Below are positions 8,972-18,935 of a DNA stretch of 64,000 nucleotides, in pieces (within the stretch, counting starts at the first letter, position 1; each line of letters begins with the position of its first letter). Under the pieces are notes generated by a model. That model did no database searches. It was not told the DNA's origin and saw nothing but the letters and a program-made list of their open reading frames with translations. A program made the translations under genes and the position numbers. This DNA comes from Burkholderia metallica. GTDB lineage: Bacteria > Pseudomonadota > Gammaproteobacteria > Burkholderiales > Burkholderiaceae. The stretch is from assembly GCF_902832845.1 (NCBI RefSeq), contig NZ_CADFDB010000011.1, positions 1 through 64,000 on the forward strand, in the 5' to 3' direction.

Positions 8972-10069
8972 ATGCAGATCCCGAACTGGGACAACCCCGT
9001 CGGCACCGACGGCTTCGAATTCATCGAATACACGGCACCGGACCCGAAAGCGCTCGGACAACTGTTCGAACGGATGGGTTTCACCGCGATCGCGCGCCAT
9101 CGCCACAAGGATGTGACGGTCTACCGCCAGGGCGACATCAACTTCATCATCAACGCGGAACCCGACTCGTTCGCGCAGCGCTTCGCGCGCCTGCACGGCC
9201 CGTCGATCTGCGCGATCGCGTTCCGCGTGCAGGACGCCGCGAAGGCGTACAAGCGCGCGCTGGAACTCGGCGCATGGGGCTTCGACAACAAGACGGGCCC
9301 GATGGAGCTGAACATCCCGGCGATCAAGGGCATCGGCGATTCGCTGATCTACTTCGTCGACCGCTGGCGCGGCAAGAACGGCGCGCAGCCGGGCGCGATC
9401 GGCGACATCAGCATCTACGACGTCGACTTCGAGCCGATCGCCGGCGCGAACCCGAACCCGGTCGGCCACGGCCTGACGTACATCGACCATCTGACGCACA
9501 ACGTGCACCGCGGCCGCATGCAGGAATGGGCCGAGTTCTACGAGCGCCTGTTCAACTTCCGCGAAGTGCGCTACTTCGACATCGAAGGCAAGGTGACGGG
9601 CGTGAAGTCGAAGGCGATGACGTCACCGTGCGGCAAGATCCGCATCCCGATCAACGAGGAAGGCTCCGACACGGCCGGCCAGATCCAGGAATACCTCGAC
9701 GCGTATCACGGCGAAGGCATCCAGCACATCGCACTCGGCGCGAGCGACATCTACCAGGCGGTCGACGGCCTGCGCAGCAAGGAAGTGAAGCTGCTCGACA
9801 CGATCGACACGTATTACGAACTGGTCGACCGCCGCGTGCCGAACCACGGCGAATCGCTGGAAGAGCTGAAGAAGCGCAAGATCCTGATCGACGGCGCGCG
9901 CGACGACCTGCTGCTGCAGATCTTCACCGAGAACCAGATCGGGCCGATCTTCTTCGAGATCATCCAGCGCAAGGGCAACCAGGGCTTCGGCGAAGGCAAC
10001 TTCAAGGCGCTGTTCGAATCGATCGAGCTCGACCAGATCCGCCGCGGCGTCGTGCAGGACAAGGCCTGA
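8972..10069 (+). CDS. hpd: 4-hydroxyphenylpyruvate dioxygenase
   Basis: 365-residue Fe(II) dioxygenase that turns 4-hydroxyphenylpyruvate into homogentisate in tyrosine catabolism. Two vicinal-oxygen-chelate halves are present. The metal ligands are recognisable: His in YIDHLTHNV near 173, His in QHIAL near 252 and Glu in FFEII near 328. Length fits bacterial HPPD. A bidirectional terminator follows. It lies between the Lrp regulator and the arylpyruvate oxidoreductase gene, an aromatic amino acid context. Confidence 0.95.
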   Translation: MQIPNWDNPVGTDGFEFIEYTAPDPKALGQLFERMGFTAIARHRHKDVTVYRQGDINFIINAEPDSFAQRFARLHGPSICAIAFRVQDAAKAYKRALELGAWGFDNKTGPMELNIPAIKGIGDSLIYFVDRWRGKNGAQPGAIGDISIYDVDFEPIAGANPNPVGHGLTYIDHLTHNVHRGRMQEWAEFYERLFNFREVRYFDIEGKVTGVKSKAMTSPCGKIRIPINEEGSDTAGQIQEYLDAYHGEGIQHIALGASDIYQAVDGLRSKEVKLLDTIDTYYELVDRRVPNHGESLEELKKRKILIDGARDDLLLQIFTENQIGPIFFEIIQRKGNQGFGEGNFKALFESIELDQIRRGVVQDKA

Positions 10070-10130
10070 CGCAGCCGGCGCGCGGCTGCCCGGGGCAACC
10101 CGGCAGCCCGCACGATCCGGCGGCACAAAG

Positions 10131-10166
10131 AAAAAGGGCGGGAATCCGAGGATTCCCGCCCTTTTT
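10131..10166. terminator. bidirectional terminator after hpd
   Basis: AAAAAGGGCGGGAAT (10131-10145) pairs with ATTCCCGCCCTTTTT (10152-10166). A runs on one side and T runs on the other let it terminate hpd from the left and the small minus-strand gene from the right. Confidence 0.9.
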
Positions 10167-10201
10167 GCATTCCGGCGCGGCCCGCTGGCCGCGCGACCGG
10201 A

Positions 10202-10396
10202 TCAACGCGCGTTCGCCTTCGACTCGACGGCGCGCTCGGCCGACGGCTGCGCGACAGCGTCCTGGGCCGGCACGATCTGCTGCATCTGCGCGCCGGCTGC
10301 CGCCAGTGCGCTCGCGCCTTGCGCGCGCACCGGGCCGGTCATCGAGAAAAACGCGGCGGACACGATCAGGAAACTTTGAATATGACGTGTGTTCAT
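10202..10396 (-). CDS. small exported protein of unknown function
   Basis: 64 residues beginning MNTRHIQSFLIV. A signal peptide ends near residue 24 (PVRAQG), leaving a 40-residue Ala/Gln-rich mature part with no recognisable domain. The start at 10396 is well supported: AAAGGAGGTG lies directly upstream on the minus strand, which also rejects the longer upstream frame. It converges on hpd at the shared terminator. I do not recognise the family. Confidence 0.7.
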   Translation of the reverse strand: MNTRHIQSFLIVSAAFFSMTGPVRAQGASALAAAGAQMQQIVPAQDAVAQPSAERAVESKANAR

Positions 10397-10512
10397 TGCA
10401 CCTCCTTTAAAACTGCCGGCGCCTCCCCGATTGCGTCGAAACGACCCCACGCGACCGGGCACCTCCGGCAGGCCGACAAGATTAACGGCATTTGCTCGCA
10501 GATGAACGCGGC

Positions 10513-10536
10513 TTTACATGCTTTTACATGATGTAA
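10513..10536. promoter_or_regulatory. TTTACATG repeat and palindrome upstream of the arylpyruvate oxidoreductase
   Basis: TTACAT-G-ATGTAA (10524-10536) is a perfect inverted repeat, preceded by another half-site TTTACATG (10513-10520). It lies in the 330-bp gap between the small exported gene and the oxidoreductase, about 190 bp before the start codon. The same gap also has a G+C hairpin at 10587-10606 (CCCGCC/GGCGGG). It may be an operator for a dimeric regulator; none is assigned. Confidence 0.35.
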
Positions 10537-10726
10537 CTCATCATCACGCTCTCTTTTCTGCCGCGCCACCGCCATTCGATCCGTATCCCGCCCCATGGGC
10601 GGCGGGTTTGCCCCAGTGCTACCATCACTTAAAACCGGCCAATATGCCGGCCACTGCAGACGCATCCACAAGATGGCCGACGCATTCGAGTTTTGGTGAT
10701 CCCAAACTGGGTGGAGGAGACAGTTA

Positions 10727-13700
10727 ATGAATGCCCCGCTAGACGCAGACCAACGCGCGTCGCTGGAAGCCGCGCTGAAGTCCGTCACGCTTGACGACAA
10801 ATACACGCTGGAACGCGGTCGCGCGTACATGAGCGGCATCCAGGCGCTCGTGCGCCTGCCGATGCTCCAGCAGGAACGCGACCGCGCCGCCGGTCTCAAT
10901 ACGGCCGGTTTCATCTCCGGCTACCGCGGCTCGCCGCTCGGCGGCCTCGATCTGTCGCTCTGGAAAGCCAAGCAGCACCTGGCGGCCCACCAGATCGTCT
11001 TTCAGCCCGGCCTCAACGAAGATCTCGCCGCCACCGCCGTGTGGGGCTCGCAGCAGGTGAACCTGTACCCCGGCGCGAAGTACGACGGCGTGTTCGGCAT
11101 GTGGTACGGCAAGGGCCCGGGCGTCGACCGTACCGGCGACGTCTTCAAGCACGCGAATTCGGCCGGCTCGTCGCAGCACGGCGGCGTGCTGGTGCTCGCC
11201 GGCGACGATCACGCGGCGAAATCGTCGACGCTCGCGCACCAGTCCGAACACATCTTCAAGGCTTGCGGGCTGCCCGTGCTGTTCCCGTCCAACGTGCAGG
11301 AATATCTCGATTTCGGCCTGCACGGCTGGGCGATGAGCCGCTACTCGGGCCTGTGGGTCGCGCTCAAGTGCGTGACGGACGTCGTCGAATCGTCGGCCTC
11401 GGTCGACATCGACCCGCATCGCACCGAGATCGTGCTGCCGACGGATTTCATCCTGCCGGAAGGCGGGCTGAACATCCGCTGGCCCGACCCGCCGCTCGTG
11501 CAGGAAGCGCGGCTGCTCGACTACAAGTGGTACGCGGCGCTCGCCTATGTGCGCGCGAACAAGCTCGACCGGATCGAGATCGACTCGCCGAACGCGCGCT
11601 TCGGGATCATGACCGGCGGCAAGGCCTACCTCGACGTGCGCCAGGCGCTGACCGACCTCGGCCTCGACGACGAAACCTGCGCGCGGATCGGCATCCGGCT
11701 CTACAAGGTCGGCTGCGTATGGCCGCTCGAAGCGCAGGGCGCGCAGGCGTTCGCGCGCGGACTCGACGAAATCCTCGTCGTCGAGGAAAAGCGCCAGATC
11801 CTCGAATACGCGATCAAGGAAGAGCTGTACAACTGGCCCGACGGCCAGCGTCCGCGCGTGTTCGGCAAGTTCGACGAGAAGGACGGCGCCGGCGGCGAAT
11901 GGTCGGTGCCGATGGGCAACTGGCTGCTGCCCGCGCACTACGAACTGTCGCCCGCGATCATCGCGAAGGCGATCGCGACGCGCCTCGAGAAGTTCGAGCT
12001 GCCGTCCGACGTGCGCGCGCGCATCGCCGCGCGGCTCGCGGTGATCAACGCGAAGGAAATGGCGCTCGCGAAGCCGCACGTGCAGACGGAGCGCAAGCCG
12101 TGGTTCTGCTCGGGCTGCCCGCACAACACGTCGACCAACGTGCCGGAAGGCTCGCGCGCGATCGCCGGCATCGGCTGCCACTACATGACCGTGTGGATGG
12201 ACCGCAGTACGAGCACCTTCAGCCAGATGGGCGGCGAGGGCGTGCCGTGGATCGGCCAGGCGCCGTTCACGGACGAGAAGCACGTGTTCGCGAACCTCGG
12301 CGACGGCACCTACTTCCACTCGGGCCTGCTGGCCGTGCGCGCGGCGATTTCGTCGAAGGCGAACATCACGTACAAGATCCTGTACAACGACGCGGTCGCG
12401 ATGACGGGCGGCCAGCCGGTCGACGGCGTGCTGACGGTGCCGCAGATCACGCACCAGCTCGCGTCCGAAGGCGCGAAGAAGATCGTGATCGTCACCGACG
12501 AGCCGGAGAAATACGACAGCCAGAAGGCGCTGCTCGCGCCGGGCGTGACGATCCATCACCGCGACCAGCTCGACGACGTGCAGCGCGAGCTGCGCGAGAT
12601 CGAAGGCACGACGATCCTGATCTACGACCAGACCTGCGCGACCGAGAAGCGCCGCCGCCGCAAACGCGGGACGTATCCGGACCCGGCCAAGCGCGTCGTG
12701 ATCAACGACGCGGTGTGCGAAGGCTGCGGCGACTGCTCGGTGCAGTCGAACTGCCTGTCGGTCGAGCCGCTGGAAACCGAATTCGGCACGAAGCGCCAGA
12801 TCAACCAGTCGAGCTGCAACAAGGATTTCTCGTGCGTGAAGGGCTTTTGCCCGAGCTTCGTCACGGTCGAGGGCGGCCAGTTGAAGAAGCCGAAGGCCGT
12901 GTCGGTCGACGGCAGCGCGCTGCCGCCGATCCCTGAACCGACGCTGCCCGACATCGACCGCGCGTACGGCGTGCTCGTCACGGGCGTCGGCGGCACGGGC
13001 GTCGTCACGATCGGCGCGCTGCTCGGGATGGCCGCGCACCTGGAAAACAAGGGCGTGACCGTGCTCGACGTCACCGGCCTCGCGCAGAAAGGCGGCGCCG
13101 TGATGAGCCACGTGCAGATTTCGCACGCGCCGACCGACATCCACGCGACGCGGATCGCGATGGGCGAAGCCGACCTCGTGATCGGCTGCGACGCGATCGT
13201 CACGGCCGGCGACGAATGCACGTCGCGCATGCGCCATGACGCGACGCGCGTGGTGGTCAATAGCGCGCAGACGCCGACCGCCGAGTTCATCAAGAACCCG
13301 AACTGGGCGTTCCCGGGCCTGTCCGCCGAGAACGACATCCGCGCGGCGGCGGGTGACGCCGTCGACTTCATCGACGCGAACCGTTTCGCGGTCGCGCTGC
13401 TCGGCGACGCGATCTACACGAACCCGTTTGTGCTCGGCTACGCGTGGCAGAAAGGCTGGCTGCCGCTCACGCTCGCGTCGCTCGAACGCGCGATCGAGCT
13501 GAATGCGGTGTCGGTCGAGAAGAACCGCGCGGCCTTCGACTGGGGCCGCCGCGCCGCGCACGACCTGGCGAGCGTGAAGCAGGCCGCGGCCGGCGACGCA
13601 CGCCCCGCGCAGGGCGCCACGGTGATCGCGCTGCACACGAAGAAAGCGGTCGATGCGCTGATCGCGAAGCGCGTGGAATTCCTCACCGCGTACCAGAATG

Positions 13701-14314
13701 CCGCGTACGCAGCCCGCTATGCGGCGTTCGTCGACAAGGTGCGCGCCGCCGAACGTGCGCTGGCGGACGGCGACACGATGCAGGAGCCGCTGACCGAAGC
13801 AGTCGCGCGCAACTTGTTCAAGCTGATGGCGTACAAGGACGAATACGAGGTCGCGCGGCTGCAATCCGATCCGGCGTTCCTCGCCCGCCTTGCCGCACAG
13901 TTCGAAGGCGACTGGAAGCTGAAATTCCACCTCGCGCCGCCGCTGTTCGCGAAGACGGACGCGCACGGCCATCTCGTGAAGAAGGCGTACGGCCCGTGGA
14001 TGATGTCGGCGTTCCGGCTGCTCGCGAAGGCGAAGTTCCTGCGCGGCACGGGGCTCGATCCGTTCGGCCGGACCGAGGAGCGTCGCACCGAGCGCGCGCT
14101 GATCGGCGAGTACGAAGCGCTGATCGACGAAGTGACGGCCAGGCTGAACGCGGCCAACCGCCCGCTCGCACTCGAGCTCGCGGCGCTGCCGGACGGCATT
14201 CGCGGCTACGGCCACGTGAAGGAGAACAACCTGCGGGCGGTGCGCCAGAAGTGGGACACGCTGCTCGCGAAGTGGCGTTCGCCGGCAGGCCAGTCGCACC
14301 AGCAGGTCGCGTAA
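10727..14314 (+). CDS. fused indolepyruvate ferredoxin oxidoreductase
   Basis: 1195-residue single-chain 2-oxoacid:acceptor oxidoreductase joining IorA-like and IorB-like parts; it oxidatively decarboxylates arylpyruvates to aryl-acyl-CoA. An N-terminal thiamine-diphosphate region comes first. Cysteine motifs follow: CSGCPHNTS near 461, CEGCGDC near 664 and CNKDFSCVKGFCPSF near 697. The gamma domain has GVGGTGVVTIGALLG near 753. The product phenylacetyl-CoA or 4-hydroxyphenylacetyl-CoA would feed paa-type pathways. The ribosome binding site TGGAGGAGACAG (10712-10723) is perfectly complementary to the putative sRNA at 24739-24799, suggesting translational repression. Confidence 0.92.
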   Translation: MNAPLDADQRASLEAALKSVTLDDKYTLERGRAYMSGIQALVRLPMLQQERDRAAGLNTAGFISGYRGSPLGGLDLSLWKAKQHLAAHQIVFQPGLNEDLAATAVWGSQQVNLYPGAKYDGVFGMWYGKGPGVDRTGDVFKHANSAGSSQHGGVLVLAGDDHAAKSSTLAHQSEHIFKACGLPVLFPSNVQEYLDFGLHGWAMSRYSGLWVALKCVTDVVESSASVDIDPHRTEIVLPTDFILPEGGLNIRWPDPPLVQEARLLDYKWYAALAYVRANKLDRIEIDSPNARFGIMTGGKAYLDVRQALTDLGLDDETCARIGIRLYKVGCVWPLEAQGAQAFARGLDEILVVEEKRQILEYAIKEELYNWPDGQRPRVFGKFDEKDGAGGEWSVPMGNWLLPAHYELSPAIIAKAIATRLEKFELPSDVRARIAARLAVINAKEMALAKPHVQTERKPWFCSGCPHNTSTNVPEGSRAIAGIGCHYMTVWMDRSTSTFSQMGGEGVPWIGQAPFTDEKHVFANLGDGTYFHSGLLAVRAAISSKANITYKILYNDAVAMTGGQPVDGVLTVPQITHQLASEGAKKIVIVTDEPEKYDSQKALLAPGVTIHHRDQLDDVQRELREIEGTTILIYDQTCATEKRRRRKRGTYPDPAKRVVINDAVCEGCGDCSVQSNCLSVEPLETEFGTKRQINQSSCNKDFSCVKGFCPSFVTVEGGQLKKPKAVSVDGSALPPIPEPTLPDIDRAYGVLVTGVGGTGVVTIGALLGMAAHLENKGVTVLDVTGLAQKGGAVMSHVQISHAPTDIHATRIAMGEADLVIGCDAIVTAGDECTSRMRHDATRVVVNSAQTPTAEFIKNPNWAFPGLSAENDIRAAAGDAVDFIDANRFAVALLGDAIYTNPFVLGYAWQKGWLPLTLASLERAIELNAVSVEKNRAAFDWGRRAAHDLASVKQAAAGDARPAQGATVIALHTKKAVDALIAKRVEFLTAYQNAAYAARYAAFVDKVRAAERALADGDTMQEPLTEAVARNLFKLMAYKDEYEVARLQSDPAFLARLAAQFEGDWKLKFHLAPPLFAKTDAHGHLVKKAYGPWMMSAFRLLAKAKFLRGTGLDPFGRTEERRTERALIGEYEALIDEVTARLNAANRPLALELAALPDGIRGYGHVKENNLRAVRQKWDTLLAKWRSPAGQSHQQVA

Positions 14315-14385
14315 CGGCGCGCGCGTCGGGCATTCGCGGTCCGGATGCCCGACGCGCGAGCGGCAACCGGCTCACGTCACGATAA

Positions 14386-14422
14386 AAAAACGCCACGGAA
14401 CGCAGGTTCCGTGGCGTTTTTC
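14386..14422. terminator. bidirectional terminator between oxidoreductase and maeB
   Basis: A long stem (AAAAACGCCACGGAAC with its complement, loop GCAG) has A and T tracts on both sides. It serves two convergent genes. Confidence 0.9.
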
Positions 14423-14462
14423 ATGGCGCCGCGCGTGAAGCGCGGCACACGCGGGCGTGAAC

Positions 14463-16733
14463 TTACTTCGTGTTCACGTTCGCGGCGGCAACGGCCGTCA
14501 TGTTGATGATCCGGCGCACGGTCGCAGCCGGCGTCAGGATGTGGACCGGCTTCGCCGCGCCGAGCAGGAACGGGCCGACCGTCACGCCTTCGCCGCCGAC
14601 CATCTTCAGCAGGTTGTACGCGATGTTCGCCGCTTCGACGTTCGGCATGATCAGAAGGTTCGCTTCGCCCGACAGCGTCGTGCCGGGGAACGCCTGCTTG
14701 CGGATCAGTTCCGACAGCGCCGCGTCGCCGTGCATTTCCCCGTCGACTTCCAGGTTCGGCGCCCGTTCGACGATCAGCTTGCGGGCCTCGCCCATCCGGC
14801 GCGACGACGCCGACGGCGCGCTGCCGAAGTTCGAGTTCGACAGCAGCGCGGCCTTCGGCACGATGCCGAAGCGCTCGATCTCGGCCGCGGCCTGAATCGT
14901 CATGTCGGCGAGCTGTTCGGCGCTCGGCAGCTCGTTCACGTATGTGTCGCACACGAACAGGTTGCGGCCCGGCAGCATCAGCAGGTTCATCGCGGCGAAG
15001 TGCTCGGCGCCCTTCGCGCGGCCCAGCACCTGCTCGATGAACTTCAGGTGGCTGTGGAACGTGTCGATCATCCCGCAGATCATCCCGTCCGCGTCACCCA
15101 GGTGCACGAGCATCGCGCCGATCAGCGTGTTGAACTTGCGCATCGCGGCCTTCGCGACTTCCGGCGTCACGCCGTCGCGCGCGCCGATCTCCTGATACGC
15201 CTGCCAGTAGCGGTGGTAGCGCGCATCGTCTTCCGGATCGACGATTTCGAAATCGGTGCCGGCCTTCAGCTTCGAGCCGATCTTCGCGAGACGCATGTCG
15301 ATGACCGACGGGCGGCCGACGAGGATCGGCTTCGCGATCTTTTCCTGCAGCACGAACTGCGCGGCGCGCAGCACGCGCTCGTCCTCGCCCTCGGCGAACA
15401 CGATGCGGGCCTGCTTCTGCTTCGCGGTCGCGAACACCGGGCGCATCACCATGCCGGTGCGGTAGACGGTCGCGCCGAGCTGCTCGCGGTACGCGTCCAT
15501 GTCCTGGATCGGGCGCGTGGCGACGCCCGAATCCATCGCGGCCTGCGCGACGGCCGGCGCGATCTTGATGATCAGGCGCGGGTCGAACGGCTTCGGAATC
15601 AGGTAGTCCGGCCCGAATTCGAGCGAGTGGCCTTCATACGCCTTCGCGACTTCCTCGCTCTGGTCGGTTTCCTGCGCCAGCTCGGCGATCGCGCGCACGC
15701 ACGCGAGCTTCATTTCTTCCGTGATCGTCGTCGCGCCGACGTCGAGCGCGCCGCGGAAGATGAACGGGAAGCACAGCACGTTGTTGACCTGGTTCGGGTA
15801 GTCCGAACGGCCGGTCGCGACGATCGCGTCCGGGCGCACGGCCTTCGCGTCTTCCGGGCGGATTTCCGGTTCCGGGTTCGCGAGCGCCAGGATCAGCGGC
15901 TTGTCGCCCATCGTCTTGACCATGTCCTGCTTCAGCACGCCCGCGCTCGAGCAGCCGAGGAACACGTCGGCGCCGACGATCGCGTCGGCGAGCGTGCGCG
16001 CGTCGGTGGTCGCCGCATAGCGCTGCTTCGACGGATCGAGGTTGCCGCGCCCTTCGTAGATCACGCCCTTCGAATCGGTGACGAGGATGTTCGACTTCGT
16101 GAGGCCGAGGTTCACCAGCAGGTCCAGACACGCGATCGCCGCCGCGCCCGCGCCCGAACACACGAGCTTCACTTCGGACAGCTGCTTGCCGACGACCTTC
16201 AGGCCGTTCAGGATCGCGGCCGAGGCGATGATCGCGGTGCCGTGCTGGTCATCGTGGAAGACGGGGATCTTCATGCGCTCGCGCAGCTTCTGCTCGATGT
16301 AGAAGCATTCCGGCGCCTTGATGTCCTCGAGGTTGATGCCGCCGAGCGTCGGCTCGAGCATCGCGATCGCCTCGACGAGCTTGTCGGGGTCGGACTCCGA
16401 CAGTTCGATGTCGAACACGTCGATGCCCGCGAATTTCTTGAAGAGGCAGCCCTTGCCTTCCATCACCGGCTTCGCCGCGAGCGGGCCGATGTTGCCGAGA
16501 CCGAGCACCGCCGTGCCGTTCGTGATGACGCCGACGAGGTTGCCGCGCGACGTGTACTTCTGCGCGTCGAGCGGATCGGCGTGGATCGCCTCGCACGCGG
16601 CGGCGACGCCCGGCGAATACGCGAGCGACAGATCGAGCTGATTCGACAGCGGCTTGGTCGGGGTGACCGAAATCTTGCCGGGTTTCGGGTTCAGGTGATA
16701 AGCGAGTGCGGCCTGCTTCAGTTGTTCGTCCAT
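14463..16733 (-). CDS. maeB: NADP-dependent malic enzyme with phosphotransacetylase-like tail
   Basis: 756 residues. The N-terminal malic enzyme half ([14 protein letters not shown] near 38-51, [10 protein letters not shown] near 160, Rossmann loop [10 protein letters not shown] near 192-201) converts malate to pyruvate and CO2 with NADP. The C-terminal half, from about 430, resembles phosphotransacetylase ([14 protein letters not shown]) and in MaeB proteins serves as an allosteric acetyl-CoA sensor. Length matches E. coli MaeB (about 759). The 460-bp upstream gap up to pyrE holds the promoter and a small palindrome. Confidence 0.95.
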   Translation of the reverse strand: MDEQLKQAALAYHLNPKPGKISVTPTKPLSNQLDLSLAYSPGVAAACEAIHADPLDAQKYTSRGNLVGVITNGTAVLGLGNIGPLAAKPVMEGKGCLFKKFAGIDVFDIELSESDPDKLVEAIAMLEPTLGGINLEDIKAPECFYIEQKLRERMKIPVFHDDQHGTAIIASAAILNGLKVVGKQLSEVKLVCSGAGAAAIACLDLLVNLGLTKSNILVTDSKGVIYEGRGNLDPSKQRYAATTDARTLADAIVGADVFLGCSSAGVLKQDMVKTMGDKPLILALANPEPEIRPEDAKAVRPDAIVATGRSDYPNQVNNVLCFPFIFRGALDVGATTITEEMKLACVRAIAELAQETDQSEEVAKAYEGHSLEFGPDYLIPKPFDPRLIIKIAPAVAQAAMDSGVATRPIQDMDAYREQLGATVYRTGMVMRPVFATAKQKQARIVFAEGEDERVLRAAQFVLQEKIAKPILVGRPSVIDMRLAKIGSKLKAGTDFEIVDPEDDARYHRYWQAYQEIGARDGVTPEVAKAAMRKFNTLIGAMLVHLGDADGMICGMIDTFHSHLKFIEQVLGRAKGAEHFAAMNLLMLPGRNLFVCDTYVNELPSAEQLADMTIQAAAEIERFGIVPKAALLSNSNFGSAPSASSRRMGEARKLIVERAPNLEVDGEMHGDAALSELIRKQAFPGTTLSGEANLLIMPNVEAANIAYNLLKMVGGEGVTVGPFLLGAAKPVHILTPAATVRRIINMTAVAAANVNTK

Positions 16734-16885
16734 GATTGACCTGCGAGAGACATGCGAAATATTGACGGTTCAGTACGCAGCACCTTCGGCCGCGTCTGCT
16801 TGAATCGAGGGGATGATCGACTGCGAGACGGCACGCGACGCGCCGGGTCGGCACGCCATCGAACCTTGGCGGGTGGCAAGAGGAA

Positions 16886-16898
16886 AGTACAAAGTACT
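16886..16898. promoter_or_regulatory. AGTAC palindrome in the maeB promoter region
   Basis: AGTAC-AAA-GTACT is a perfect inverted repeat. On the minus strand it overlaps a plausible maeB promoter (TTAGAA, 16-bp spacer, TACTTT). It is about 155 bp upstream of the maeB start. The rest of 16734-17193 shows only a -10-like TAAAAT near 17066, which may serve pyrE. Confidence 0.35.
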
Positions 16899-17193
16899 GA
16901 ACGATTTCTAAGGGCCGCCTAGTGTACACCCCCTAAATGACGTCCGTTGGTGCAGCGCCGCATCCCCGGCATCAGCAGCGCGCCCGGCGGCCCCCGCTTG
17001 TTTCGCCGGTGGTGAGCCGCGCGGCGAACCCGCGCGAATTCCGCCGAAAACCGGCCTGAATCGGGTAAAATAGCCGGCTACGCGCGCAGCGATGCGATTG
17101 GCCCTCCGATCGCGCCCCGGCCCTTCGGGCCGGTTCCCCTTGCTGCGCCACCGGGCCCGCGCCCGCTCTTCGCTCATCACCCAAGGAACGCCC

Positions 17194-17880
17194 ATGACAG
17201 GCTACGATCGTCAGTCGATCTCGGATACGACCGCCAAAATCCTGCTCGAAGTACAGGCAGTGCACTTCAACGCAGAAAAACCGTTCATCTTCACGTCCGG
17301 CTGGGCGAGCCCCGTCTATATCGACTGCCGCAAGCTGATTTCGTATCCGCGCGTGCGCCGCGCGCTGATGGAAATGGCTGAAACGACGATCACGCGCGAC
17401 ATCGGCTTCGAACAGATCGACGCGGTGGCGGGCGGCGAGACGGCAGGCATCCCGTTCGCGGCCTGGATCGCGGACCGGATGATGGTGCCGATGCAGTACG
17501 TGCGCAAGAAGCCGAAGGGTTTCGGCCGCAACGCGCAGATCGAAGGCCATCTGGAAGAAGGCTCGCGCGTGCTGCTGGTCGAAGACCTGACGACCGACAG
17601 CCGCAGCAAGATCAACTTCGTCAACGCGCTGCGCACCGCCGGCGCGACGGTGAACCACTGCTTCGTGCTGTTCCACTACGACATCTTCAAGGAAAGCGTG
17701 TCGGTCCTGAAGGACATCGACGTCGACCTGCACGCGCTCGCCACGTGGTGGGACGTGCTGCGCGTCGCGAAGGCATCGGGCTACTTCGAGACGAAGACGC
17801 TCGACGAAGTCGAGAAATTCCTGCACGCACCGGCCGAATGGTCGGCGGCGCACGGCGGCGCGACGGCTCCGAAGGAATGA
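17194..17880 (+). CDS. pyrE: orotate phosphoribosyltransferase
   Basis: 228 residues. It joins orotate and PRPP to make OMP in pyrimidine synthesis. The PRPP-binding motif [15 protein letters not shown] lies near residues 128-142, and [16 protein letters not shown] near 30-45 is typical of the family. The start at 17194 was chosen for MTGYDRQ with CAAGGA upstream; the frame continues upstream without homology. Stand-alone gene with its own terminator. Confidence 0.95.
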   Translation: MTGYDRQSISDTTAKILLEVQAVHFNAEKPFIFTSGWASPVYIDCRKLISYPRVRRALMEMAETTITRDIGFEQIDAVAGGETAGIPFAAWIADRMMVPMQYVRKKPKGFGRNAQIEGHLEEGSRVLLVEDLTTDSRSKINFVNALRTAGATVNHCFVLFHYDIFKESVSVLKDIDVDLHALATWWDVLRVAKASGYFETKTLDEVEKFLHAPAEWSAAHGGATAPKE

Positions 17881-17919
17881 CGCCATGCCGGCGCACGCGC
17901 CGGCACGCTAGCTGAACAA

Positions 17920-17950
17920 GCCGCCCGCTTCATCGCGGGCGGTTTTTTTT
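17920..17950 (+). terminator. intrinsic terminator after pyrE
   Basis: GCCGCCCGC pairs with GCGGGCGGT around a short loop, followed by eight T. Confidence 0.9.
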
Positions 17951-18119
17951 CGTCCGTCGATTCGCGCGATGACCGATCGCAATTGCGCGCGCCGGCGTGC
18001 ATCGCTCATCGAACCCTAATGCTAGACTTGATCCATCGTCGCCATCAGCTGCGCAGCAACGCACAACGCCAACAATGCCGGGCGCGTCGGTCCGGCCCAC
18101 GTGACGGGAGAAGCGCCAT

Positions 18120-18716
18120 ATGCGTGTGGATCGCCGGATCACTCCGCCTGCGCCATCGGGTCGCCCTCCTCCGTTTCGCCTCTCCGCCCTTCTGTGCGCC
18201 GCCGTTTTCGCGACGCTGCCCGCGCATGCGGAAGGCCCGTTCACCGTGACGAGCGACGACCTGACGCCGGGCGCCCGCGTGCGGCTCGCGAACGTGTTCG
18301 ACCGCGGCGACTGCAAGGGCGGCAACCATTCGCCGCAGCTTGCGTGGCACAACCCGCCGCCCGGCACGCGCGGCTACGCGGTCACGATCTTCGATCCCGA
18401 CGCGCCCGGGCACGGCTGGTGGCACTGGGCCGTCGCGGGCATCCCCGCGACCGTCACGAGCCTGCCAACCGACGCGAGCGCGTCCGGCTTCCTGCGGCGC
18501 ATCGGCGCGAGCGAGGCGCGCAACGACTTCGGGATCGACGGCTATGGCGGCCCGTGCCCGCCGCCCGGCAAGCCGCACCGCTACGTGATCACCGTCTACG
18601 CGCTGAAAGGCACCGACCTGCGCATCTCGCAGGGCCGCCCCGCGCCGATGTTCGAGCACGAGATCGGCACGCTCGCGATCGGCACCGCGCAATTCACGGT
18701 CACTTACGGGCAGTAA
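18120..18716 (+). CDS. exported PEBP-family protein (YbhB/YbcL type)
   Basis: 198 residues with a signal peptide (hydrophobic run near 20-36, cleavage about PAHAEG), so it is probably periplasmic. The rest is one phosphatidylethanolamine-binding-like domain: FDPDAPGHGWWHWAV near 93-107 and GPCPPPGKPHRY near 143-154 are the two signature regions lining the anion-binding pocket. Biological role of YbhB/YbcL proteins is unknown. A GGGAG ribosome binding site precedes the start. Single gene between pyrE and the flavodoxin gene. Confidence 0.88.
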   Translation: MRVDRRITPPAPSGRPPPFRLSALLCAAVFATLPAHAEGPFTVTSDDLTPGARVRLANVFDRGDCKGGNHSPQLAWHNPPPGTRGYAVTIFDPDAPGHGWWHWAVAGIPATVTSLPTDASASGFLRRIGASEARNDFGIDGYGGPCPPPGKPHRYVITVYALKGTDLRISQGRPAPMFEHEIGTLAIGTAQFTVTYGQ

Positions 18717-18935
18717 GCGCTCGCGCGCTGCCCGTCGCCCGTCGCCCGTCGCGATTGCCCGCGCCCGCGAATTTCCGCGCGCGGCCTGCGCGCCTGTTTC
18801 CCGTCATTTCGACTTGCTAGACTCCGTTGCACCGGTCGCGGCATTCCGCCGCGCATCCGTCGCGCCGCCCGAGTGCGGCGCGTGACACGGCGAGCCAGCG
18901 GTCCGCCGTTCCCGTCCCTTTCCGGAGAACGCTTC

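Noticed and set aside
10739-14299. A 1186-codon open frame antisense to the indolepyruvate oxidoreductase, and a 760-codon frame antisense to maeB (14457-16739)
   Set aside because: Both are Arg/His/Asp-rich shadow frames caused by GC-rich third positions. The real genes have strong family matches and ribosome binding sites.
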